Shown here: one piece after another, positions 52,403-61,723 of the stretch | How positions within the stretch are numbered: position 1 is the first letter of the stretch | Layout: each line of letters opens with the position of its first letter | NCBI RefSeq assembly: GCF_021728395.1 | Contig: NZ_JAKKCM010000012.1 | Coordinates: 62,001-126,000 of the forward strand | Origin: Vibrio sp. J1-1 | GTDB lineage: Bacteria > Pseudomonadota > Gammaproteobacteria > Enterobacterales > Vibrionaceae | Direction of reading: 5' to 3' | DNA: 64,000 nucleotides | Notes under the pieces: generated by a model | What the model was told of the DNA's origin: nothing | Seen by the model: only the letters and a program-made list of their open reading frames with translations | The model's database searches: none | Translations under genes and position numbers: made by a program

Positions 52403-54697
52403 GTGAATAAGAATTCCCACAACCTACCAGAGCGTTTGGCAAATCAGTTTCCTGTATTGTTAGTCGCTGATTTAAGTGACAACAATGCAAATGCAAAAAG
52501 TGTCGAATCAATTACTAATTATCTAAAACAAGATAATATTAATATAGAAGTGTGCAAAACATTAGATGATTTTGCAACTTATGCTTCTTCAAGTCCTGCA
52601 TACAGCGCGGTGATTATTAGTTGGCACCTATGTCAGTCAGATCAAGAACTAGCATTACAAGTCATTGAAAATATCCGTTTGCGTTGCTCGGGGATTCCCA
52701 TTTTGCTTGGAATGTCTAAACACCATTCATCTTCGATCCCACTTAGATTTGTTGAAGCTATGGATGGTGTTATCTACGTCCCTGAAGATAGCCCTAAGTT
52801 TATAGCAGGCCGAATTAAGGCGGCCGCTAAGCGTTATCTCGACACTATCCTACCGCCTTTTTTTGGTGCCATGGTGAATTTTGACGATTCGCATGAATAC
52901 TCTTGGCATACCCCTGGGCACACAGGTGGCACGGCTTTCATGAAAACGCCTGTCGGTAAAGCCTTTGTTGATTTCTATGGTGAGCAAATGCTGCGTTCAG
53001 ACCTCTCTATATCGGTCGGCGAGCTTGGTTCCCTTAATGATCATAACGGTCCTGTTGGAGAAGCGGAGAAAAATGCGGCTCGAGTATTTGGCGCAGACCA
53101 CACATACTTTTCTGTGGGTGGGAGTTCATCAAGTAATGAAATTATCCTACATTCCGCCGTCACAGATGGCGATACGGTTTTGGTTGACCGAAACTGCCAT
53201 AAGTCATTGAACTATGCATTAAATATGTCCGGGGCAATGCCAATTTATATGGTGCCTAAGCGTAATGCTCGTGGTGTGATTGGCCCGGTACCTTCCAATC
53301 AAATGACACAAGATGCTATCAAACAGAAAATGGATGAAAGCCCAATTGTCACAGACAAAGAGACACTGCCAGTACTTGCTGCATTAACCAACTCGACCTA
53401 TGACGGTTTGTGCTACAACGTTGAAACCACAACGCGTCTATTAAGTGAGTCAGTACCTCGTATCCACTACGATGAGGCGTGGTATGCGTATGCTCGTTTT
53501 AATGAGCTTTATGAAGGCCGTTATGGTATGCACCGAGGTGAACGTCATCCCGATGACGCTACGATCTCCGTGACGCATTCAACACACAAGTTACTCGCGG
53601 CTCTCTCACAGGCTTCAATGATCCACTTACGTTCAGGCAAGGTTCCTGTAGATCCTGCGCTGTTTAATGAAGCGTTTATGATGCACACGTCGACCTCGCC
53701 ACAATACAGCATTATCGCGTCGACCGATGTGTCGGCCAAAATGATGGACGATTCCGGTGAATATCTTACAGATGAGTGCATCAGCGAAGCCATCGCGTTT
53801 CGTAAAGCCATCGTCAGTATCAAAGATCAAATCCTTGAGCGTGATGAGAGCGACTGGTGGTTTGACATGTGGCAACCCGATGCGGTTGAAGGTGTCCCGT
53901 TCGTTCAAGTGGATGATAAGAAGTTAAAAACAGATGCAAGCTGTTGGTATCTAAAGCCGAACGAACAATGGCATGGCTTTGACGACCTAGGCGATGATTA
54001 CTGCATGCTTGATCCGATTAAAGCCACCGTACTGACTCCTGGCATGAATATTGGCGGTGAACTAGAGGAGACCGGTATCCCGGCGACGTTAGTGTCATCG
54101 TTCCTGTCTAGCAGAGGTATTGTGGTTGAGAAAACCGAGCCTTATTCATTCTTAGTTTTATTTTCTATTGGTGCAACCAAAGGAAAGTGGGGCTCGTTGA
54201 TCTCTGGTTTAGTGGAGTTCAAGCGTCACTACGATGCCAACACACCACTCAGTATCGTATTGCCAAACTTGGTAGAAGAACATCCACAGCGCTATGCGGA
54301 TATGGGGATTAAAGACCTTGCTCAGCAAATGCATAACGCTATATCGGGCACTGGTATGTTAACGCATATGGACAGTGCATTTACGCAACTTCCAGATGTC
54401 GTTAAAAGCCCTCGTGAAACTTACGGACAGTTGGTTAAAGGGAATGTAGAGCGCGTGCCTGTAGAAGAAATGGTTGGTCGTGTCGTGGCCGTGCAGGTTG
54501 TTCCTTACCCGCCAGGTATACCGTTGATGATGCCTGGTGAAAAAGTTGAAGCGGGTAATACCGCAGTCATCGATTATTTGCTCGCTCTGCAAGACTTCGA
54601 CGCCTTATTCCCGGGCTTTGAGCATGATACTCACGGCGTTGAAATTGAAACTAACGAGCAGGGTGAGGCTTATTACAGCCTGTACTGTTTGAAATAA
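52403..54697 (+). CDS. Orn/Lys/Arg decarboxylase family protein, divergent AdiA paralogue
   Basis: A 764-residue PLP enzyme beginning at GTG 52403. N-terminal receiver-like wing domain (about 15-145), PLP core with DRNCHKS, YDEAWYAYARF and the Schiff-base lysine in THSTHKLLAALSQAS, and a C-terminal domain ending PYPPGIPLMMPGE. It is most like arginine decarboxylase AdiA, but where AdiA-type enzymes have SNRTIMQ this has SNEIILH, and other positions near the cofactor change too. Substrate may be arginine, lysine, ornithine or another. The next gene is a closer AdiA homologue of equal length; the pair is a tandem duplication that has diverged. Confidence 0.87.
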   Translation: MNKNSHNLPERLANQFPVLLVADLSDNNANAKSVESITNYLKQDNINIEVCKTLDDFATYASSSPAYSAVIISWHLCQSDQELALQVIENIRLRCSGIPILLGMSKHHSSSIPLRFVEAMDGVIYVPEDSPKFIAGRIKAAAKRYLDTILPPFFGAMVNFDDSHEYSWHTPGHTGGTAFMKTPVGKAFVDFYGEQMLRSDLSISVGELGSLNDHNGPVGEAEKNAARVFGADHTYFSVGGSSSSNEIILHSAVTDGDTVLVDRNCHKSLNYALNMSGAMPIYMVPKRNARGVIGPVPSNQMTQDAIKQKMDESPIVTDKETLPVLAALTNSTYDGLCYNVETTTRLLSESVPRIHYDEAWYAYARFNELYEGRYGMHRGERHPDDATISVTHSTHKLLAALSQASMIHLRSGKVPVDPALFNEAFMMHTSTSPQYSIIASTDVSAKMMDDSGEYLTDECISEAIAFRKAIVSIKDQILERDESDWWFDMWQPDAVEGVPFVQVDDKKLKTDASCWYLKPNEQWHGFDDLGDDYCMLDPIKATVLTPGMNIGGELEETGIPATLVSSFLSSRGIVVEKTEPYSFLVLFSIGATKGKWGSLISGLVEFKRHYDANTPLSIVLPNLVEEHPQRYADMGIKDLAQQMHNAISGTGMLTHMDSAFTQLPDVVKSPRETYGQLVKGNVERVPVEEMVGRVVAVQVVPYPPGIPLMMPGEKVEAGNTAVIDYLLALQDFDALFPGFEHDTHGVEIETNEQGEAYYSLYCLK

Positions 54698-54706
54698 GAG
54701 TTCGAT

Positions 54707-54727
54707 GGTGGGGCTTTCGGCCTCACC
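54707..54727 (+). other. Hairpin between the two decarboxylase genes
   Basis: GGTGGGGC (54707-54714) pairs with GCCTCACC (54720-54727) with one wobble, without a following T run. It may stabilise or process the dicistronic message so that the genes are made in different amounts. Confidence 0.45.
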
Positions 54728-54789
54728 GTACTTAAACGATATAAATTTTTAATTCGCTCCGTAATCTAGGAGCGCATAGAGGAAAAAAC

Positions 54790-57084
54790 ATGATTTCTAC
54801 AGGTTATAAACCAGTCAAAAGTAAAGTGCTAGTTATTGATGATAGTGCTTTCAACACAAGTATGTTTCGTAACGTTTCTGCACTGATTGAAGAGCTAAAC
54901 ATGCGCGATGTGATCGTTACACATGCCACGTCTTTTGATGATGGTATCGCTACGGCTTCTTCAGATGCTTCTATTCACGGTGTCTTTTTGAACTGGGAAC
55001 TGCAAAATGGCGCTGATGACCACGCTGCGGCGAAGCTCATTCTAGATGAACTGTCTAATCGTCATGTCAATATTCCCGTGTTCCTGATGGCAACGCACAG
55101 CGATAAAGTGAAAACGATCAACGAAGATGTGATGAAGAAAACCACAGAGTTCGTTTGGATGTTACAAGACACTGCTGATTTCATCGCTGGCCGCATGATT
55201 GCAGCGGTAACACGTTACCGTGATCAGCTACTTCCTCCATTTGCAGCTGCATTGGCGAAGTACTCACAGCGTAAAGAGCACTCTTGGTCTGCACCCGGTC
55301 ACCAAGGTGGTATCGCCTTCACTAAGCTACCGGTTGGTCGTGCGTTCTTTGATTTTTATGGTGAAAACCTGTTCCGTACCGATATGGGGATCGAGCGTGG
55401 TGAGTTGGGTTCACTGCTTGATCACTCTGGTCCTATCGCGGAGAGCGAAAAATACGCAGCGAAAGTCTTTGGCGCTGATCGGTCTTACAACGTGGTAGGT
55501 GGTACATCTGAATCAAACCGTACCATTATGCAAGCGTGTATGGTTGAAGATGAAGTTGCGATCTGTGACCGAAACTGTCATAAATCGGTTGAACAAGGAC
55601 TTATGCTAACAGGTGCTCGCCCAGTATACCTAGTTCCGACCCGTAACCAGTACGGCATTATCGGCCCAGTACCGGCCAGCGATATGTCGGCAGACAGTAT
55701 TCAACATAAAGTCAATACAAGCCCATTAACCAAAGACTTAGATAACAAAGACGCGGTTTATTCTGTATTAACGAGCTGTACTTACGACGGCCTGTGCTAT
55801 AACGCAGAAAAAGCAGAGCACCTACTTGGTCAAAGCTCGCCACGTGTACACATGGATGAGGCATGGTACGGCTATGCGCGTTTCAACCCGATTTACGATA
55901 AGCACTTTGCGATGCGTGACGATGCAAAAAGTGATGAAAATGCGCCAACCGTATTTGCGACCCACTCAACGCACAAGTTGTTAGCGGCGCTATCGCAAGC
56001 ATCATACATCCACATGCGTGAAGGTCGTGATTCTATCCCACACGATCGTTTCAACCAGTCATACATGATGCATGCGACGACGTCTCCTCTGTACTCGATT
56101 GTTGCGTCAAATGACATTGCCTCAGCAATGATGGACGGCAATGGTGGTAAGTTACTGACCAATGAAGCGATTGAAGAAGCGATTGGTTTCCGTCAAGCGA
56201 TTGGTCGTGTGCATAAGAAGCATACTGCTGAAGGCGACTGGTTCTTTAAACCATGGAACGCCGAGGTAGTGACTGATCCTGCGACCGGTGAAACCTTCAA
56301 CTTTGAAGAAGCGCCGCTCGAACTCTTGTCAACAGAGCAGGGTTGCTGGCGTTTAAACCCTGAAGACAAGTGGCACGGCTTTACAGAGTTAGAAGATAAC
56401 TGGGTGATGCTTGATCCGGTTAAAGTCAGCCTACTGACTCCAGGGATGGATGAAGATGGAAACTTGCAAGAGTCAGGGGTTCCTGCGGAACTGTTTACTG
56501 CTTATGCAGGTCAGTTTGGCATTGTTCCAACACGTACCACAGACTTCCAGGTGATGTTCCTGTTCAGTATTGGTGTCACGCGTGGTAAATGGGCGACATT
56601 GGTGAACACTATGCTGGATTTCAAACGCATGTACGATGAGAACACGCCGTTAGAGCAAGCCATTCCAAAATTGGTGAAAGCAAACCCAGAGCGATACGCA
56701 GGTCTCGGCTTGAAAGACTTGGGTGACCAAATGTTTGATTTTATCAAGAATGAAGATCCAGGTACTTCACTAAACCGTGCGTACTCATCACTCCCTGAGC
56801 CAGTATTCACGCCTCGCGAGACGTTCCAGCGTCTTGTAAAAGATGAGGTAGAGCTTGTACCAGCGGATCAACTACATGGCCGTATTGCTGCGAATGCGGT
56901 AATGCCATACCCACCGGGCATTCCAATGATGATGTCAGGTGAGAAATTTGTTGTGCAAAACAGTCCTCAGATTGACTACCTAGTTAAACTGGGCGAGTGG
57001 GACAGTCGATTCCCTGGTTTTGAGCATGAAGTAGAAGGGGCTGAAATAGAAAATGGCACATACTGTGTGCTGTGTTTGAAATAG
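54790..57084 (+). CDS. adiA: Biodegradative arginine decarboxylase (AdiA-like)
   Basis: A 764-residue enzyme that tracks E. coli AdiA over its length: wing domain ending ILDELSNRHVNIPVFLM, then EHSWSAPGHQGGIAFTKLP, SESNRTIMQACMVE, DRNCHKSVEQGLMLTGA, MDEAWYGYARFNPIYDKHFAMR, the PLP lysine in THSTHKLLAALSQASYIH, and PWNAEVVTDPATGETF. AdiA decarboxylates arginine to agmatine, uses a proton and raises internal pH. The two-gene operon has a terminator after it, then pdxY. AGAGGA before the ATG is the ribosome site. Confidence 0.92.
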   Translation: MISTGYKPVKSKVLVIDDSAFNTSMFRNVSALIEELNMRDVIVTHATSFDDGIATASSDASIHGVFLNWELQNGADDHAAAKLILDELSNRHVNIPVFLMATHSDKVKTINEDVMKKTTEFVWMLQDTADFIAGRMIAAVTRYRDQLLPPFAAALAKYSQRKEHSWSAPGHQGGIAFTKLPVGRAFFDFYGENLFRTDMGIERGELGSLLDHSGPIAESEKYAAKVFGADRSYNVVGGTSESNRTIMQACMVEDEVAICDRNCHKSVEQGLMLTGARPVYLVPTRNQYGIIGPVPASDMSADSIQHKVNTSPLTKDLDNKDAVYSVLTSCTYDGLCYNAEKAEHLLGQSSPRVHMDEAWYGYARFNPIYDKHFAMRDDAKSDENAPTVFATHSTHKLLAALSQASYIHMREGRDSIPHDRFNQSYMMHATTSPLYSIVASNDIASAMMDGNGGKLLTNEAIEEAIGFRQAIGRVHKKHTAEGDWFFKPWNAEVVTDPATGETFNFEEAPLELLSTEQGCWRLNPEDKWHGFTELEDNWVMLDPVKVSLLTPGMDEDGNLQESGVPAELFTAYAGQFGIVPTRTTDFQVMFLFSIGVTRGKWATLVNTMLDFKRMYDENTPLEQAIPKLVKANPERYAGLGLKDLGDQMFDFIKNEDPGTSLNRAYSSLPEPVFTPRETFQRLVKDEVELVPADQLHGRIAANAVMPYPPGIPMMMSGEKFVVQNSPQIDYLVKLGEWDSRFPGFEHEVEGAEIENGTYCVLCLK

Positions 57085-57103
57085 CCCATTATAATCCTTT
57101 TAC

Positions 57104-57145
57104 AACGCCCCAATCGCTGAAAGCCAGCTTTTGGGGCGTTTTTCT
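57104..57145 (+). terminator. Terminator of the decarboxylase operon
   Basis: AACGCCCCAA (57104-57113) and TTGGGGCGTT (57132-57141), then TTTT; a second small stem (AGC/GCT) lies in the loop. Confidence 0.9.
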
Positions 57146-57319
57146 TTCATTTTTAGTTGGTTATAACACTTAGCTCAATTCGGACATGAACTAACGTAAG
57201 TTGCCCAAATTCGAACACGGTCTTTAAAGAGAGTTTGATCCTACATATGCGATTAACAGTTACTCTGAAATTATAATTAATATAGGCCTAACTAGATTTA
57301 CGTAGGTCAAAAAGTAATT

Positions 57320-58177
57320 ATGAGCGGTATTATTTCAATTCAAAGTCATGTTGTTTATGGGCATGCAGGTAACAGTTCTGCTGTATTTCCAATCCAACGT
57401 ATGGGGTTAGAGGTATGGCCCATTAATACAGTGCAATTTTCTAATCACACTCAATACGAACAGGGATGGACTGGACAAAAGTTAAGCTCAGATGATATTC
57501 GCACGCTTATTAAAGGTATAGATAACATTGGAAAGTTAGAAGAGTGTAATGCGGTTCTTTCTGGTTATCAAAGCAGTGCTAATCAGTGCAAAGCCGTCGT
57601 GGATGCAGTGACGTTGATCAAAGAGCGTAACCACAATGCTATTTATGTTTGTGACCCTGTCATGGGGGACCCAGATAAAGGCTGTATTGTTGAAGCTGGT
57701 GTTCAAGAGGAAATCATCCGCTCTTTGGTGCCTGTCGCTGATGTGATTGTTCCAAACCAGTACGAACTCACAGCGATAACCGGCGTGGAAATAAATACAC
57801 TGTATGATGCGGTGACCGCATGCAAAAAAGCGTTGGAAATGGGGCCAAAAGCCGTTTTAGTTAAGCACCTTCATACACCGGCCTCTGATGAATTCCAAAT
57901 GATACTTGCGACGCCGAAGGCTTGTTATTTAACGCAAAGGCCGAATATCGAGTTCACGAAGCAACCTGTCGGAGTTGGAGATCTTATCTCAGCCGTTTTC
58001 ACCGCGTGCTTGATGAAAGGAATGTCCCCAGTAGCCGCATTTCAACATACAAACAACGCAGTTTATGGTGTCTTAGAGGTCACTAAAGATTGCGACACAT
58101 GGGAACTTCAGACAATCAGTGCTCAATACGAGTTTGTTGAGCCAACGCATGAGTTTAACGTGATCAAAATCGCTTAA
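57320..58177 (+). CDS. pdxY: Pyridoxal kinase PdxY
   Basis: A 285-residue ribokinase-fold kinase. [22 protein letters not shown] at the start, [22 protein letters not shown] and the catalytic [12 protein letters not shown] are typical of PdxY. It phosphorylates pyridoxal to PLP, the cofactor of both decarboxylases just upstream, which is a likely reason for its place. The terminator before it and 235 bases of space mean it has its own promoter. Confidence 0.92.
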   Translation: MSGIISIQSHVVYGHAGNSSAVFPIQRMGLEVWPINTVQFSNHTQYEQGWTGQKLSSDDIRTLIKGIDNIGKLEECNAVLSGYQSSANQCKAVVDAVTLIKERNHNAIYVCDPVMGDPDKGCIVEAGVQEEIIRSLVPVADVIVPNQYELTAITGVEINTLYDAVTACKKALEMGPKAVLVKHLHTPASDEFQMILATPKACYLTQRPNIEFTKQPVGVGDLISAVFTACLMKGMSPVAAFQHTNNAVYGVLEVTKDCDTWELQTISAQYEFVEPTHEFNVIKIA

Positions 58178-58506
58178 CATTTTTATACCTAAATATATTT
58201 GATAGTAGAGTACTTCCATATATTTAGGTTATGAGCAACACTTGCATCTTTTGCACTAATAAATAAAACTCTTAAATTTTTAATTAAATTGTGAGTTAAG
58301 TTTTGGATATGTAGTGCTTTGAGAATTTCATATAGAAATGAAAATATTATAGTTAAGATACTATCTGATATGTAATGCTATTTCTCGAGCAACCATTATA
58401 TTGGCAGTTCGATTAGTTCAGAGAGTTTCGTAGAATAGAAACATCTGTGAGAATATTTATTACTATCGATTTAGTAGTCCCGAAATCAATTTAAGTAGGT
58501 AAATAA
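58178..58506. other. AT-rich intergenic region after pdxY
   Basis: 329 bases, very AT-rich. It holds a 12-bp perfect inverted repeat at 58187-58229 and nothing else I can name. Confidence 0.5.
58187..58229. repeat. 12-bp perfect inverted repeat
   Basis: ACCTAAATATAT (58187-58198) and ATATATTTAGGT (58218-58229) with 19 bases between. No T run follows, so it is not a normal terminator; it lies 10 bases after the pdxY stop. Confidence 0.6.
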
Positions 58507-58935
58507 ATGAATAAGAAATTTTTATCACTAGTCTTGTTAACTGCTTCTGCCGGTGTAATGGCGCAAAATGGTGTATCTCTTGACCAACAGAAAATAGATA
58601 GTGATATGCGACAACTGCAACATATATATGAAGAAGGTGCAACCTTTATTATGATAGATAAAGATTCAAGGTATGAAATAGTTGAATTTTTTGGGATTTG
58701 GGTTGATAGAAACAACTACGTATCACGTAAGGACTCAAAGGTACTGAACTTAGAAGTGGTAAATAAACAATTCGTTTATTCGCATACTGGAGATACTCTT
58801 GACTCATTAGAAGAGGGGATTCTCGAACACTTAGATGTGACGTTGCCTAACTACTTTAGTGTTGACGTTTATAGAAATTATCACGGTAACTCAGGTCAAT
58901 TTAACTATTTAGCGAGAGTTATAGAATATAAGTAA
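58507..58935 (+). CDS. Small secreted protein of unknown function
   Basis: A 142-residue protein. Signal peptide of about 19 residues (MNKKFLSLVLLTASAGVMA, then QNGVSL). The mature part is acidic and beta-rich with many tyrosines and asparagines (EIVEFFGIWVDRNNYV) and has no cysteine, so no disulphides. I do not recognise it. The AT-rich codons and the remnant DNA beside it fit horizontally acquired cargo. AGTAGG lies just before the ATG. Confidence 0.65.
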   Translation: MNKKFLSLVLLTASAGVMAQNGVSLDQQKIDSDMRQLQHIYEEGATFIMIDKDSRYEIVEFFGIWVDRNNYVSRKDSKVLNLEVVNKQFVYSHTGDTLDSLEEGILEHLDVTLPNYFSVDVYRNYHGNSGQFNYLARVIEYK

Positions 58936-58975
58936 TACATAGGGTGGTGTTGACTCAATTGATGGAAGCTCCTAA

Positions 58976-59015
58976 TAGCCTATACTCTGCTACTTTGAGA
59001 GCAGAGTATAGGCTA
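58976..59015. repeat. 16-bp perfect inverted repeat
   Basis: TAGCCTATACTCTGCT (58976-58991) and AGCAGAGTATAGGCTA (59000-59015), separated by ACTTTGAG. It lies just in front of the transposase-like remnant. It is a strong hairpin without T run. Confidence 0.75.
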
Positions 59016-59021
59016 AAGCAG

Positions 59022-59129
59022 ATGGGTACATCAGAAGTAAAAATCACCAACTGGAATGCACATAATCAAAAGCTCAAAAATAGCGGTTCGCCGACGTATT
59101 TCTTCCTTTCATACCTAGTAATGCTCTGA
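59022..59129 (+). pseudogene. Probable remnant of an IS5-family transposase N-terminus
   Basis: A 35-codon piece reads VKITNWNAHNQKLKNSGSPT, resembling the start of IS5-type transposases, where ITNWxxYNxALxxRGSLTxW is common. The frame then loses similarity and stops. There is no rest of the enzyme and no clear pair of terminal repeats. The call is from memory of the family pattern. Confidence 0.4.
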
Positions 59130-59616
59130 CATTAATATCCGCAGTAACTTCACACTCTCTAAATATAGAACGATTGCGTAACTGGCTCCTTTCGCTGAAC
59201 TTCGTGCGTATCTAGACTATCAAGCGTATAAATTCTTTCCTTACCATTAACGTTACACAGTCCGATAATCTCATCACAGAAAACTCTACGGGCAATTTTA
59301 GCCCTTATTTCATTGTTATGTCGCGAGGGAGTTAGGGAATTGATCCTTATGGCTATGTGTATACTAGAATTACAGTGCCATTTTTGTCACTTCTGCAAGG
59401 CTATGCAAATACTAAAATGGTTATAGTGAGATCTTAATTTATTATAATCATAGTCAGCAAAGAATAGGTATTGGTGTCGCTTTAACCGATATGTTTTGAA
59501 AGGCGAGATTTATTAAATACAACGATAGAATGTGGGATTTATATCTATTTTATAAACACCTTATTATAAAATCCTTTTGTGCTAGGCAAGCTGCTCACTT
59601 AAGGTTTATAGCAGGC
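59130..59616. other. Degraded intergenic region before barrel copy 2
   Basis: 487 bases. The minus strand holds a long open frame without a start (59159-59390); the rest is AT-rich and shows nothing. The transition to barrel copy 2 is sharp at 59617. Confidence 0.4.
59159..59390 (-). pseudogene. Open frame without start codon, possible gene fragment
   Basis: About 75 codons are open between two stops on the minus strand, without ATG, GTG or TTG start. The translation looks protein-like (EIRAKIARRVFCDEIIGL, then NGKERIYTLDSL). It could be a fragment of a lost gene or chance. No family recognised. Confidence 0.25.
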
Positions 59617-59619
59617 AAT

Positions 59620-59644
59620 AAAAAAGCCACCTAAATGGTGGCTT
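59620..59644 (-). terminator. Terminator of beta-barrel gene copy 2
   Basis: Same AAGCCACC/GGTGGCTT hairpin and T run as at copy 1. Confidence 0.88.
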
Positions 59645-59666
59645 AATATCAGAGTAATTCAGTAAA

Positions 59667-60170
59667 TTAAAAATGGTAATCAACTGTTAGGAATACTTGT
59701 TGAGAGTTATCCACTTTTGTATTTTTTTCGTCGTAGTCTTGCTCTAGGTAGCGATAAGTTAAATCTGTTGACCAGTTTTCATTGATTTTATAAGTAGCAC
59801 CTACTTGTCCACCATAAACAAAATCTGTTGAGCTATGGTCGTTAATATCGTTCTTCGCTACGCCGGCTGACGCACCCACAAAAACACTGATGTCTTTGTA
59901 TACTGGAACCATGTAGTCATAAGAAGCTAGAAAAGAGTGTTGTTCAGATTTATCCATGTAGCCATAAGTCCCCATCACACGATGATGGTTATTGATAATT
60001 GCACCACCACGAAGTTGAGTCGTTACGTCTTCACCATTTTGGTCATGAGATAGATGATCATTTTGGTAACCCACACCCACACCTGCGAACCAGTCGGTGT
60101 CAGCGGCGAATACAGGTGATGCGGCCATTGTTGCAAGAATGATAGCTGAAGCTGCTGCGAATTTTTTCAT
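59667..60170 (-). CDS. Small outer-membrane beta-barrel protein, copy 2
   Basis: A 167-residue protein differing from copy 1 in a single residue (Asn for Asp in RGGAIIN). The start at 60170 is preferred: same signal peptide and ribosome context as copy 1. An open frame extends 22 codons upstream but only in this copy and without a ribosome site. Its flanks differ from copy 1, so it is a dispersed duplicate, not tandem. Of seven base changes from copy 1 only one is coding. Confidence 0.82.
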   Translation of the reverse strand: MKKFAAASAIILATMAASPVFAADTDWFAGVGVGYQNDHLSHDQNGEDVTTQLRGGAIINNHHRVMGTYGYMDKSEQHSFLASYDYMVPVYKDISVFVGASAGVAKNDINDHSSTDFVYGGQVGATYKINENWSTDLTYRYLEQDYDEKNTKVDNSQQVFLTVDYHF

Positions 60171-60643
60171 ATTATGTCTCCAAAAAGAAATACTATTCCC
60201 CGTTAATGGGAGAGTGTTTTTGTTGTCTGAAGGCATAATATTTAAATATGGGACTAACGAACAATCGCATATGTATGATCAAATCCTCACCAAGGGTGTA
60301 ATGGAGAGTTAGATAATGATTTTAAGTGTAGGTTTAATTCCTTAAGTGATTGATTAAAAGATATTTTCATATGAATGGCGTTTGATATGCATGGTCATTT
60401 AACTTCTACTAAGGTGATGAAAATCATTTAGTTTGAAGACATCATTAAGTTAGACCAGTGCAATTTTTAATATCACTCAATAGAAATTTTTTGAATCAAC
60501 AGAGAACCTAACACGGTCAAGGTAGTGTATAACTCATGTGTTTGATGTTTGATGTTTGAGTGTGTAGGTTAACTCTTTGCAATTTTGGTAAAAATGGAAT
60601 TGTACGAGCCTTTAGCCTTTATTCAGGCTCGCAATTTGATGAG
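60171..60643. other. Intergenic region between barrel copy 2 and the LysR gene
   Basis: 473 bases. The first about 118 are the copy-2 promoter part; near the end GAGCCT/AGGCTC (60606-60630) can form a hairpin past the LysR stop, perhaps its terminator, with a poor T run. No gene is seen. Confidence 0.45.
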
Positions 60644-61552
60644 TCACTTATACTGATTTTTAATTTTATTCACATAGCGATTAAGTACAGTGAGAATTGA
60701 CTTCCTAACGTCCATGACCTGTTTAGAGTGAGGGGACCACAACGCAACACCAAACTTGAGTCCTTCTAATATTTGATCTATTTTGAGTTCTTCTATACGG
60801 TCGGTAGCATACTCTGATTCAGAAAGAATTTTAGGTAGTAGAGCCCAGCCAAGATCTTCGCCAACCAACTTAATGGCGAGTGCTAGTTGGTCTATTTCTT
60901 CGTGCTCTGAGCTGAATACAATTTTTTCTTTTAAGTTTTCTTCAACAAAAGTCCGTAATATAAACTGACGCTCCCTAGCTAATACTGAATAAGCCTCTTG
61001 AGAGCTAACTTTAGATAACCTCCCTCCTTTTTTAACAAAAGGGACAAACTCTACATGTCCTAGGAATGTTGCATCTAAACTATGAATTGCTTGGCTTTCG
61101 TGAATATTGACAATACCGAAATGAATGCTTCCACTAACAATACCATCCTTAATTTCATTCTTATTACGAACAATAAAGTTCACTCTCATCAAGGGAAAAT
61201 CTTGTGCTAGCTCGGCACGGAGATCGGACAACACTTTATGTGGAATAAAACTTGGGTACGCGATAGTGATGTTTTCTAGGCCGCCATACGAAAGGCTAAG
61301 TGCTACCTTATCGAGGATCCGAGCTTGCTCAACAGTCTGCTTTGCATAGTGGTATAACAACTGGCCTTCTTCTGTTGGCTTAACAGAACGTCCAACACGT
61401 TCAAAAAGCGTCACCGCTAACTGGTCTTCCAAATTTGTAATTACCTGACCGACCGTTGTTCTGTGCTTATTGAGTTTAACTGCTGCTTTACTGAATGAAA
61501 GCTCATTGTAAACAGCAATAAAAGCCAATAATTGTTCTAAGCTAAAGTTCAT
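60644..61552 (-). CDS. LysR family transcriptional regulator
   Basis: A 302-residue regulator from ATG 61552; a GTG four codons earlier is possible. Helix-turn-helix: FSLEQLLAFIAVYNELSFSKAAVKLNKHRTTVGQVITNLEDQL, then an effector domain (ENITIAYPSFIPHKVL). No divergent intact neighbour: the DNA next to its start is a decayed gene, so its former partner may be lost. Confidence 0.86.
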   Translation of the reverse strand: MNFSLEQLLAFIAVYNELSFSKAAVKLNKHRTTVGQVITNLEDQLAVTLFERVGRSVKPTEEGQLLYHYAKQTVEQARILDKVALSLSYGGLENITIAYPSFIPHKVLSDLRAELAQDFPLMRVNFIVRNKNEIKDGIVSGSIHFGIVNIHESQAIHSLDATFLGHVEFVPFVKKGGRLSKVSSQEAYSVLARERQFILRTFVEENLKEKIVFSSEHEEIDQLALAIKLVGEDLGWALLPKILSESEYATDRIEELKIDQILEGLKFGVALWSPHSKQVMDVRKSILTVLNRYVNKIKNQYK

Positions 61553-61723
61553 AAAGATAGACACCAGAGAAATGTGAGATTTTCAAGATACCATGGTGCA
61601 TGGATATTTCCCAGTCAGAAAGGTTGATATTGAGCAGCCTTGGATATTAATTAATTGAGTACATTCAACAATGACGTGAATCTTTGCCAAAAGTATTATC
61701 CATTCTCCAGCGTATAAAGATGA

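Larger units (their letters stand above)
59617..60288. repeat. Direct repeat copy 2 (beta-barrel gene)
   Basis: Matches 43440-44110; gene and terminator nearly identical (seven changes), promoter part much less so and one base longer. Confidence 0.9.

Noticed and set aside
60171..60236. 22-codon N-terminal extension of barrel copy 2
   Set aside because: It lies in the divergent promoter part, is absent in copy 1 and would destroy the signal peptide.
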